Shown piece by piece: positions 1 to 6,046 of a stretch of 8,560 nt of DNA. The stretch's first letter is position 1; each line of letters opens with the position of its first letter. This DNA is from CAZIWX01 sp964543125. GTDB lineage: Bacteria; Fidelibacterota; UBA8477. The DNA lies in NCBI GenBank assembly GCA_964543125.1, contig CAZIWX010000104.1, positions 1 through 8,560 on the forward strand, read 5' to 3'. The notes under the pieces were generated by a model that had not been told where the DNA came from, ran no database searches, and saw only the letters and a list, made by a program, of their open reading frames with translations. The translations under genes were made by a program, and so were the position numbers.

Positions 1-2
1 CC

Positions 3-911
3 TTTATTCCCGGAATCCCACAACAAATAGTGCGGGTTCCTCTTTCGACCTCCATTGCTGCCGGAATACCTATGATGAATGAGATGTTCATCGATCTGGC
101 GAGTGGCCGGTTACCCCTTACAAAATTGGAAACCGGGACAAACCTTAATTTAGAACCGGCAACCGATAACCGGCCCTTCTTTTTTCAGTATAGCCATAAT
201 TTACCCGCGGGTGTTTCGACAATTTTGTGGCTTTCGCTGGCATCTCTTTTAATTATTCTGCTGCTCCCGGGATATTATTTTCGTTCCCGTTTTAATAGCG
301 AGACAAGAATATTCACCTGGCATCTGCCCTTTTATTTCGTCAGTATCGGGATGGGCTATATTATCTTCGAGCTAGTACTTTTTCAAAAATTGGTGTTTTA
401 TTTAGGGGATCCATCCCGCAGTCTTTCCTTGCTGCTTGCCGGGCTATTGTTAGGCAGCGGTCTTGGCAGTTATTTTTCACGCCGGGCTTCCGAAAAAACA
501 GCTATAACAGGTGGAATCATGAGCGCGCTGCTGGCCCTGGGGTTTTGGATTGCCATACCGGCTCTTTTAGATAGCATTTCTTCTCAATCCCCGGGAATGA
601 AATTACTCGTTTCCGCGGGTTTGCTGGTTTTACAGGGTATACCCATGGGAGTTATGTTTCCAATCGGTTTGAGGGTTTCTGAAGCTGAGTTCGGTAAAAG
701 AGCGGTCCCCTGGATGTGGGCGATAAATGGAAGTGCCTCTGTTTTGGGCAGTGCTGTCGCGGTTGCAATTGCCATGTCCTGGGGTTACACAACAGGCTTG
801 CTGTTCGCTACCCTGATTTATTTAATTGCTGCCCGCTCCTTTCAATTATTCAGGAAAACGCGCCTTGATCCGGAAATAAATCGAACTCACCATGAAGTCT
901 CCATACTTTGA
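3..911 (+). CDS. Spermidine synthase-like polytopic membrane protein, C-terminal part
   Basis: The reading frame is open to the left edge, so the true start lies outside the window; the GTG at 30 is internal. About 302 residues are visible. The first 65 end in PATDNRPFFFQY, a motif typical of the end of the SAM-binding, spermidine-synthase-like domain in large bacterial membrane proteins of this group. What follows is hydrophobic, with about seven predicted membrane segments. They include the conserved-looking stretches GYIIFELVLFQKLVFYLG, LLLGSGLGSYFSRR, GIPMGVMFPIGLR and VPWMWAINGSASVLGS. In the family, proteins with this layout are usually called spermidine/spermine synthase-like or SAM-dependent membrane methyltransferases. 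True polyamine synthesis is rarely shown, and the catalytic half is not in view here. The gene ends with TGA; no terminator hairpin follows directly. Confidence 0.85.
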   Translation, partial: FIPGIPQQIVRVPLSTSIAAGIPMMNEMFIDLASGRLPLTKLETGTNLNLEPATDNRPFFFQYSHNLPAGVSTILWLSLASLLIILLLPGYYFRSRFNSETRIFTWHLPFYFVSIGMGYIIFELVLFQKLVFYLGDPSRSLSLLLAGLLLGSGLGSYFSRRASEKTAITGGIMSALLALGFWIAIPALLDSISSQSPGMKLLVSAGLLVLQGIPMGVMFPIGLRVSEAEFGKRAVPWMWAINGSASVLGSAVAVAIAMSWGYTTGLLFATLIYLIAARSFQLFRKTRLDPEINRTHHEVSIL

Positions 912-1318
912 GATCCGGCTTTATACCATCCAGTATGCCAGAGCAAAATTGGAGAAGAACTCCGGAAATAGATGCAATAAAAATGATTAAGTTAGTTTGG
1001 AGGCTTTTGGTAAAAGCGCTTGGTACCGGGTTATTTTTTGTTGCCCCGTTTAATTTATTTTATAGAGAATAAATTCATATCCTTTGCCCCAGCAACTTCT
1101 CAATTACAAACTAATATCTTAATAAATCGGGCGGGAAAGTGCTTCCGGACAGGGCTGATGTTGTATATTATCAGCATGTTCAGGTTTATTTAGCCGTTTC
1201 CACCGGGGAAACGCATCTCGTTTTCCTAAATGAGAAAGAGATCTTTTAGTTGAAGGGATCGGCGGAATAGCACGATTCATTTTTGGAACCTTTTTGAATA
1301 ATTAGGACTTAATTGAGA
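912..1318. other. Intergenic gap with short open frames, possibly gene debris
   Basis: No convincing full gene is seen in this stretch of about 400 bases. Three short + strand frames are present. 892-990 (32 aa) starts inside the previous gene. 983-1072 (29 aa) is hydrophobic, and its ATG overlaps the TAA of the first frame. 1139-1249 (36 aa from a GTG) has a coding-like pattern (ADVVYY, VQVYLAVS, LVFLNEKE). None has a good ribosome binding site. The third resembles an internal piece of a small beta-rich protein, so the gap may be the decayed remains of one or more genes. No clear promoter for the downstream methyltransferase was found. Confidence 0.4.
1195..1213 (+). repeat. Perfect 7-bp hairpin
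   Basis: CGTTTCC and GGAAACG are exact reverse complements separated by the 5-base loop ACCGG. A weak run (CTCGTTTTCC) follows but no clean U-tract, so it is at best a poor terminator. It lies inside the short open frame at 1139-1249 and upstream of the methyltransferase gene, so it may also be a chance or regulatory stem. Confidence 0.35.
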
Positions 1319-1978
1319 ATGAGTCCGGCAACAAATAGTGAAACAAGGGCAACCCGCCAAAAATATAACCGCGGTTCGCGATTCTATAATTTATTCGAAT
1401 TCCCCATGGAATGGCTTTTTTACCGGAGCTGGCGCAAGTTATTGTTTTCAAAATTGACCGGCCGGTCCGTTTTAGAAGTGGGTGTGGGCACGGGTAAAAA
1501 TTTGCCCTTTTATCCGGAAACTCATATTTCTGTACCGGTTGGCATTGATTTAAGTGAAGGAATGTTAACGCATGCAAAACAGCAGGCCGGAAAACATAAA
1601 TTCAGCCTTATCCAGGCTGATGCCCAGAACCTGCCTTTCCCTGATGCCAGTTTTGATGCCGTGCTTGCCACGTTTGTTTTTTGCTCCGTTCCGGATCCGG
1701 TACAGGGCTTACAAGAACTTCATCGTGTACTAAAGAATAAGGGACGGCTCTATCTGCTGGAGCATGTTTTGCCTGCAACGCCATTCTTAGCCCGAATATT
1801 TAATAACTTGAATGCCATAACCGTACGCAAAATGGGTGTCAATATCAATCGCCGCACAGCGGAAAATATTCGGGCAGCAGGCTTTGATTTGGTTACTGAA
1901 ACGAATTTGTTTTCTACGATTTTTAAGCTGTTTATTGCCCAACCCACCGGAGCTCAATCACTCAAAACCCCCATCTAA
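1319..1978 (+). CDS. Class I SAM-dependent methyltransferase (UbiE/METTL7-like)
   Basis: This is a 219-residue, full-length soluble Rossmann-fold methyltransferase. The SAM-binding motif I is VLEVGVGTGKNLPFYP (51-66). The acidic strand-2 end is GIDLS (75-79). The motif II region is DAQNLPFPDASFD (101-113), followed by the VFCSVPDP stretch (120-127) and the LLEH strand end (146-149). The C-terminal GVNINRRTAENIRAAGF resembles METTL7-like and UbiE-like members that methylate small lipophilic or thiol compounds; the substrate cannot be told from sequence. ATG 1319 is preferred. An in-frame TTG at 1313 is possible because AGGA at 1304-1307 is 5 bases before it and 11 before the ATG. The next gene starts 9 bases after the stop, so the two are very likely one transcript. 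Confidence 0.88.
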   Translation: MSPATNSETRATRQKYNRGSRFYNLFEFPMEWLFYRSWRKLLFSKLTGRSVLEVGVGTGKNLPFYPETHISVPVGIDLSEGMLTHAKQQAGKHKFSLIQADAQNLPFPDASFDAVLATFVFCSVPDPVQGLQELHRVLKNKGRLYLLEHVLPATPFLARIFNNLNAITVRKMGVNINRRTAENIRAAGFDLVTETNLFSTIFKLFIAQPTGAQSLKTPI

Positions 1979-1987
1979 AATAAAAAA

Positions 1988-3850
1988 ATGCAAAGTTATA
2001 AATCCTACGATGCCATAATCATCGGGCTTGGGCCAGCCGGAAGTTCCACGGCGTATGAGTTGGCGAGGCGAGGTCACCGGGTGCTGGCTCTGGAAAAATA
2101 CAAAATGCCACGCCCTAAGACTTGTGGCGGCTGCTTATCCGCGAAGATTCAAACCCTGCTGGATGATGACCTGGAGAAATTAGCGGAGGCTATTATTACC
2201 AAGGTTATTGTCACTTTTAAAGGCCAGAACGATATCGTTGTTGAATCGCCGGAGCCCGTAGCTTATATGGTGATGCGGGATAAATTCGACTATTACCTCG
2301 TTCAAAAAGCAGCAAGTATGGGCGCGATTATTCAAGACAATGAGCCGGTGCGGCTCATCCAGGAGAATGACGAGTCCTTTGAAGTGCATACAGCAAAAGC
2401 GGTCTATCAAAGCCGCTACCTGATCGGAGCCGACGGTGTTAATGGCTTGGTTACTCGTGCGCTGGGCTACGGTCCCCGGCGGCAACTTGCAGTTGCTTTG
2501 GAAGGAGAAGTCAAGATTAATCCGGCGTTTTTCGCCACCTTGAACAATACGGTGCGTCTTGACGTGGGAGAAATTCCCTACGGATATGGCTGGATTTTTC
2601 CGAAGAAAGATCATTGGTCTCTGGGCGTCGGAACGGTGAAAAACCTGCAATCGCATCCCGGGAAATATTATTCTACATTCATCTCCAATCAAATGGTGAG
2701 TGACGAGATTCGGGAAGAGCAACGGCGTGGCTTTCGAATTCCGTTATTCAGCAGCCGGAAATCTAAAATTGTCCGAGGTGCATCGCTGTTAGCCGGAGAC
2801 GCGGCGGCCTTGGTCGATCCGTTTCTTGGGGAAGGCATTTATTATGCAATTCGCAGTGGCCAGATCGCAGCCGAGACGATTCACCAGGCCATTCATTCGA
2901 ATTCAAGCGATCTCTCAGCCTACCGGAAGCAAATAGCGCAAGAGATGTATCCTGAATTCGAGGCCGCCGCTCGAATCGCTCAATTTGGTTACCAATTCAA
3001 TAAACTTGGATTCGCCTTGTTTAAGTTGCATCATGAAAGCGCGGAAGCGTTTGTCAATGTTTTGCAAGGCTCCACAACCTATCAGGAGTATTGGCAGGAA
3101 TTTCATCAAATTGCTAAATATGGCCTGTATGAATTTTTCAAATTGCTTAAAACAAGAAGTAAAAATGTCCCACAGACTTATGATGCCATTGCGGAAAAAT
3201 ATGAGGCTTTAAGATTCCTTTGGCGGGAGACCCTGGCACGCGAACCCACGGATTTTTATAATTCGCTGCTGAAGCGACATATAATAGCGGGAGCTTCCGT
3301 TTTGGATGCCGGAACCGGAACCGGGGAGAGTATCAAGGCTCTGTTAAAGGCCGCTATTCCCGGGGAAGTAACAGGAATCGACCTGTCCGGTAAAATGCTT
3401 GCAATGGCTCAGGAGAAGTTCACAAGTAGTAAAATCCACTTTAAGCTGGCCGATTTTTTGAATTTACCTTTTCCCGATCGAAGTTTTGATGTCGTTATAA
3501 GCAGTTGGGCGCTGGAGACCTGTCGAAATCCCCGGCAGGCCGTGACGGAATTTCTGCGAGTGATTAAGGATGACGGTTATGTAATTTATCTCTTTTCGAG
3601 TTTGCCCCGCAGCATTCGGGGTTTTTACGCGTTAATCGCAGAAAAACTTGTCGGCCGCAGATTGGATTGGCATTTCCTGAAGCAAGAAGAAAGGCCGTAT
3701 CATGCTTGCGGCCACTCTCTAATCAGGACATTTGCAAATGGCCTGTTCACGATTGTTGTGCTGCGAAAATGCTGTTCTGTTTCAGATGAACTGGCTGATT
3801 GTAAATTACCTGAGAGCTGGAAGATGAAAGAGGCCCTGGCAATAAATTAA
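1988..3850 (+). CDS. Geranylgeranyl reductase-type flavoprotein fused to a SAM methyltransferase
   Basis: 620 residues with two complete domains. Residues 1-390 are a geranylgeranyl reductase family FAD enzyme: dinucleotide-binding GLGPAG (13-18) with E36 ending strand 2, the family cysteine motif PKTCGGC (43-49), IGADGVNG (146-153), the PYGYGWIFPKKDHW stretch (197-210) and the second FAD motif LAGDAAALVDPFLGEGI (268-284). This family saturates polyprenyl chains, as in chlorophyll, archaeal lipids or menaquinone. Residues 398-593 are a class I methyltransferase: YDAIAEKYEALR (398-409), motif I VLDAGTGTGE (438-447), GIDLS (463-467) and LPFPDRSFDVV (493-503). Each half has the length of a stand-alone enzyme. 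No Shine-Dalgarno is seen; the ATG follows an A-rich run. It sits 9 bases after another methyltransferase. A role in tailoring a prenylated quinone or lipid is inference. Confidence 0.88.
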   Translation: MQSYKSYDAIIIGLGPAGSSTAYELARRGHRVLALEKYKMPRPKTCGGCLSAKIQTLLDDDLEKLAEAIITKVIVTFKGQNDIVVESPEPVAYMVMRDKFDYYLVQKAASMGAIIQDNEPVRLIQENDESFEVHTAKAVYQSRYLIGADGVNGLVTRALGYGPRRQLAVALEGEVKINPAFFATLNNTVRLDVGEIPYGYGWIFPKKDHWSLGVGTVKNLQSHPGKYYSTFISNQMVSDEIREEQRRGFRIPLFSSRKSKIVRGASLLAGDAAALVDPFLGEGIYYAIRSGQIAAETIHQAIHSNSSDLSAYRKQIAQEMYPEFEAAARIAQFGYQFNKLGFALFKLHHESAEAFVNVLQGSTTYQEYWQEFHQIAKYGLYEFFKLLKTRSKNVPQTYDAIAEKYEALRFLWRETLAREPTDFYNSLLKRHIIAGASVLDAGTGTGESIKALLKAAIPGEVTGIDLSGKMLAMAQEKFTSSKIHFKLADFLNLPFPDRSFDVVISSWALETCRNPRQAVTEFLRVIKDDGYVIYLFSSLPRSIRGFYALIAEKLVGRRLDWHFLKQEERPYHACGHSLIRTFANGLFTIVVLRKCCSVSDELADCKLPESWKMKEALAIN

Positions 3851-3924
3851 TTTTCTCTTTTTTCAATTGACGGACAAACAGCGAGCTACTCTGAATAGCG
3901 ACTCCTGAAGATTATTCAATACAG

Positions 3925-3946
3925 GGTTGTAGAATATACGACAACC
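3925..3946. promoter_or_regulatory. 22-bp dyad, candidate regulator binding site
   Basis: GGTTGT and ACAACC are perfect reverse complements 10 bases apart, and two further symmetric pairs lie in the spacer. The dyad is nested inside the CGACTCC/GGAGTCG inverted repeat, not quite on the same centre. Its centre is about 130 bases upstream of the start point expected from the sigma-54-like element at 4039, a usual distance for an enhancer-binding activator. The activator role is inference; chance or an RNA stem are alternatives. Confidence 0.4.
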
Positions 3947-4038
3947 ATTGGTGCGGAGTCGAATCGCTTTGAATTGAAGCACTTTATAACCTGTTGAAAT
4001 AAATGCATTTACAATTTTAAAACTTAAAAGCGCGTAAC

Positions 4039-4054
4039 TGGCATAAGCTTTGCG
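4039..4054 (+). promoter_or_regulatory. Sigma-54-type (-24/-12) promoter match
   Basis: TGGCATAAGCTTTGCG keeps the TGGCA element and the TTGC element at the consensus spacing, with GG and GC 12 bases apart. It points toward the gene at 4196 and predicts a start point near 4065, giving a leader of about 130 bases. A caution is that its TTGC half also belongs to the dyad CTTTGCG/CGCAAAG (4048-4072), which could explain the bases by another role. Confidence 0.4.
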
Positions 4055-4072
4055 CCAAACGGACACGCAAAG
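4048..4072. repeat. Inverted repeat CTTTGCG/CGCAAAG
   Basis: A perfect 7-bp inverted repeat with an 11-base spacer. It overlaps the -12 part and expected start point of the sigma-54-like element, so it could be an operator or the first stem of the leader RNA. No U-tract follows, so a terminator is unlikely. Confidence 0.4.
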
Positions 4073-4085
4073 GGTATTTGATTTG

Positions 4086-4199
4086 ATGAGTACTGCGAAA
4101 ATAATTCATCTAAATTTTTATGAATGGGTTAAAACTGGTTTTACCATGAAAAAACCGACTGCTGTTAGGGTGGAGCAGAGGGGAAATAACGAAGTATGA
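4086..4199 (+). CDS. Possible 37-residue leader peptide frame
   Basis: The frame opens with ATG 4086 and begins MSTAKIIHLNFYEW. Its TGA (4197-4199) overlaps the ATG of the following gene as ATGA, the classic layout for translational coupling. AAAGGG at 4069-4074 lies 11 bases before the start and is an acceptable, somewhat distant ribosome binding site. There is no membrane segment, no run of one amino acid as in attenuator peptides, and no recognised family. It may be a real small gene, a coupling leader or chance. Confidence 0.3.
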   Translation: MSTAKIIHLNFYEWVKTGFTMKKPTAVRVEQRGNNEV

Positions 4200-5398
4200 A
4201 TTTTCGCTCCCGAGTCCTTCGCAGCTCCGTTATCGTTTTTTATCTTTTGATCGGCCTGGAAATCATCATTATGATAAGTCCGTTTGCGGCATATTTCTAT
4301 GCAGGCTACGGCCCGCTCTTGAATGCACTTTATGCTTTCCCGGCCACAGCCTGGCTAACCGGCTTCTTCTTACCGCATGCCGTTGTATCAAAAAGTAGTT
4401 TTCTTAATTTTATAAATGAATTCGGCCGCAGCTTATTCTCCTTAGGATTCCTAGCCTTTTTATTGGGAGCAATTCAGGTTTACGCGGCAAAGTTTAGAAG
4501 GAAAGGCGTAGTCACCGGAATCCTTTATCGTTGGATTCGCCACCCGCAATATTTGTTCTTAGCCGTGTCAGGATTAGGCCTGTTATTATTCTGGCCCCGT
4601 TTTTTCATCCTTATTTTATATATCAGCATGTTATTTGTCTATTACCTGCTGGCGCGGCATGAAGAACAACGCCTGGCAGATCAATATGGAGAAAGTTATC
4701 GCGCTTACATGGCACGCACGGCAATGTTTTTACCGGGAGAACCGGGCGAAAAATTTTTTAAAGCGCTGTTTGGCTGGCATAAATCACATGGTTTCGCGTT
4801 AGCGCTGGCTTATGTAAGTGCTTTGGTGATAACTGTCGTGCTGGCCTTTGGTTTGCGCAGCTATACCATTTCGCAGACAACCATGCTAAAGAATTCCGCC
4901 AGACATATTCTTGCGGTCTCAGTAATACCGCGGCCGGAAAAATCCTTGCAGAGAATAATCGATATCGCCTACCAGGACAGTACGGTCCTGGCACTGTTAG
5001 ACAGTTACCGGCAGAAGGGGCGCAAAGGCTTCATGGTGCATGTCATGCCGCTGCATTATATGATGCAGGCGCTTTTTGCTCAGCCGGATATGTCCGGTAG
5101 GCGCAGGCGGTTGGGACATTCCGTGAGTGCTGTGGTCAGTTTTATTTTCCCTTTTTTCAGCCGACATAGCCACCATGAAATGATGGGTGCAATGAGTAAT
5201 GGACCCCTGCGGTTAATTTTTTCACAACTAACCTGGCCAAACGGGGAATATGCCTCTTTCGACCAGGGCCTGGCTTTTACAGTGAAGCATTTACCCCTGT
5301 TTAAAGTCGATGTGGATCCGGCCAAAGGCGAAGTCATACAAGTTGAACATACACCGCCTCGCAACTACTGGGGCCAAATGCCCATGCCTGTTTTTTGA
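4196..5398 (+). CDS. ICMT/PEMT-type membrane methyltransferase with Met/His-rich C-terminal region
   Basis: 400 residues, about twice the usual length of this family. Residues 1-185 form the integral membrane methyltransferase: hydrophobic segments near 11-30, 46-65, 80-98 and 120-152, then the family signature RWIRHPQY (112-119) and RHEEQRLADQYGESYRAY (154-171), whose histidine and EE pair bind SAM in isoprenylcysteine carboxyl and phospholipid methyltransferases. A further membrane segment lies at 198-220. Residues 221-400 match no family I know. They hold Met/His clusters MVHVMPLHYMM (280-290) and HSHHEMMGAM (324-333), suggestive of metal binding. AGAGGGG (4177-4183) is a rather distant ribosome binding site. 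A YHS metal-binding protein lies downstream. The substrate could be a prenylated small molecule or lipid; the methyltransferase family assignment is firm, the rest is not. Confidence 0.82.
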   Translation: MNFRSRVLRSSVIVFYLLIGLEIIIMISPFAAYFYAGYGPLLNALYAFPATAWLTGFFLPHAVVSKSSFLNFINEFGRSLFSLGFLAFLLGAIQVYAAKFRRKGVVTGILYRWIRHPQYLFLAVSGLGLLLFWPRFFILILYISMLFVYYLLARHEEQRLADQYGESYRAYMARTAMFLPGEPGEKFFKALFGWHKSHGFALALAYVSALVITVVLAFGLRSYTISQTTMLKNSARHILAVSVIPRPEKSLQRIIDIAYQDSTVLALLDSYRQKGRKGFMVHVMPLHYMMQALFAQPDMSGRRRRLGHSVSAVVSFIFPFFSRHSHHEMMGAMSNGPLRLIFSQLTWPNGEYASFDQGLAFTVKHLPLFKVDVDPAKGEVIQVEHTPPRNYWGQMPMPVF

Positions 5399-5418
5399 AA
5401 TGGTCAGGTTAGAACACA

Positions 5419-5718
5419 GTGAGTCAGTCTGAAATAATGAATGAACTTTTCCCAAAGAGAGTAAAAGTCACCTGGTTCCAGGATCAGAACAAATTCACCA
5501 GCTTTCTAAAAAAAGACAAATCTCCCTATTGGCTGGTCACGAACCCCGAAATAGTCAGAGCAGTATTGGTGCGGTTGCTGAGGGCGGCTGTGCAAACAAT
5601 GCCGGCTCTTAAATGGCTATCAGAAAATGCATCGAATAAAAATAAAGGAGTGCGATACGATGTTAACCAATATCCTTATTGGCGCTGCCGCAATAGCAGC
5701 GGCTTATTATTTTTTTAA
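5419..5718 (+). CDS. Small hypothetical protein overlapping the next gene
   Basis: A 99-residue frame from GTG 5419; ATG 5437 is an alternative that shortens it by six residues. I do not recognise the family. Residues 1-75 look coding: charged and aromatic (KRVKVTWFQDQNKFTSFLKK), then YWLVTNPEIVRAVLVRLLRAA, a likely amphipathic helix. The last 20 or so residues are read through the ribosome binding site and start of the YHS gene in another frame, giving an overlap of 59 bases, and look unlike protein (YPYWRCRNSSGLLFF). This suggests a lost ancestral stop or a frameshift near 5640. It starts 20 bases after the membrane methyltransferase gene and has only a weak AGG upstream, so it is probably expressed as part of the same transcript, if at all. 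Confidence 0.45.
   Translation: MSQSEIMNELFPKRVKVTWFQDQNKFTSFLKKDKSPYWLVTNPEIVRAVLVRLLRAAVQTMPALKWLSENASNKNKGVRYDVNQYPYWRCRNSSGLLFF
5642..5650 (+). promoter_or_regulatory. Ribosome binding site of the YHS gene
   Basis: AAGGAG about nine bases before ATG 5660 fixes the start of the YHS protein there, rather than at the in-frame ATG 5627, which has no such site and would add eleven polar residues before a clean membrane anchor. Confidence 0.7.
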
Positions 5719-6046
5719 AGGGAATTCACGGAAACGAATATCCGAACCTCAGGGCCTGCATTCTGGTTCCGGACATGATGTCGTCGGGTACAGCGGCGGT
5801 AATTCCAATCATTTGCAACATGGGAAAGAACATGTTATGGACGTGGATGCCTGGATAGATCCGGTATGTGGCATGCCGGTCGAGACTGACAATGCGGTAG
5901 CTAAGAAACGTTTCAGAGGACAGTCCTATTATTTTTGTTCGGAGCAATGCCAGCAGGCATTTATCCAGAACCCGGCGAAGTACACGAGAAGACCAGCGCC
6001 GGTCCGGCAATCGAGCCATGGCGGTGGCCATGGTTGTTGCGGCTAA
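5660..6046 (+). CDS. Membrane-anchored YHS-domain metal-binding protein
   Basis: 128 residues. Residues 2-19 are one hydrophobic segment followed by KGNSRKR, so the protein is probably anchored at its N-terminus with the rest in one compartment. A Gly/His-rich linker (33-58) leads to a YHS domain at 66-110: DPVCGMPV (67-74), YYFCSEQC (90-97) and AFIQNPAKY (100-108). The cysteines at 70, 93 and 97 match the family pattern for a bound heavy metal. YHS domains occur in copper and other metal ATPases, chaperones and toluene-monooxygenase-like proteins. The tail HGGGHGCCG (120-128) adds further His and Cys ligands. It lies 260 bases after the membrane methyltransferase, whose C-terminal half is also Met/His rich, so a shared metal role is possible. 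Which metal cannot be told. Confidence 0.85.
   Translation: MLTNILIGAAAIAAAYYFFKGNSRKRISEPQGLHSGSGHDVVGYSGGNSNHLQHGKEHVMDVDAWIDPVCGMPVETDNAVAKKRFRGQSYYFCSEQCQQAFIQNPAKYTRRPAPVRQSSHGGGHGCCG

Larger units (their letters stand above)
3851..4195. other. Intergenic regulatory-looking region
   Basis: This 345-base gap separates the reductase unit from the membrane methyltransferase. From left to right it contains an outer inverted repeat CGACTCC/GGAGTCG (3899-3905 and 3955-3961), an inner 22-base dyad (3925-3946), a sigma-54-like promoter match (4039-4054), a second dyad over its downstream end (4048-4072) and a 37-codon frame (4086-4199). A 67-codon antisense frame (3863-4066) also crosses it but shows no recognisable protein features. 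No obvious terminator hairpin for the upstream gene was found. Confidence 0.5.

Noticed and set aside
2180..2722. 180-codon antisense frame inside the reductase gene
   Set aside because: The + strand frame has every motif of the reductase family through this stretch, so the antisense frame is a shadow of it.
3863..4066. 67-codon antisense frame in the gap before the membrane methyltransferase
   Set aside because: No recognisable motif. It lies over inverted repeats and a promoter-like element on the other strand, which explain the bases better.
39..5264. 12-base direct repeat CCTCTTTCGACC at 39-50 and 5253-5264
   Set aside because: Both copies lie inside genes in unrelated contexts, and one or two such 12-base matches are expected by chance in a window of this length.
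5627..5659. Upstream ATG for the YHS protein at 5627
   Set aside because: It has no ribosome binding site, while ATG 5660 has AAGGAG at good spacing and starts directly with the membrane anchor.
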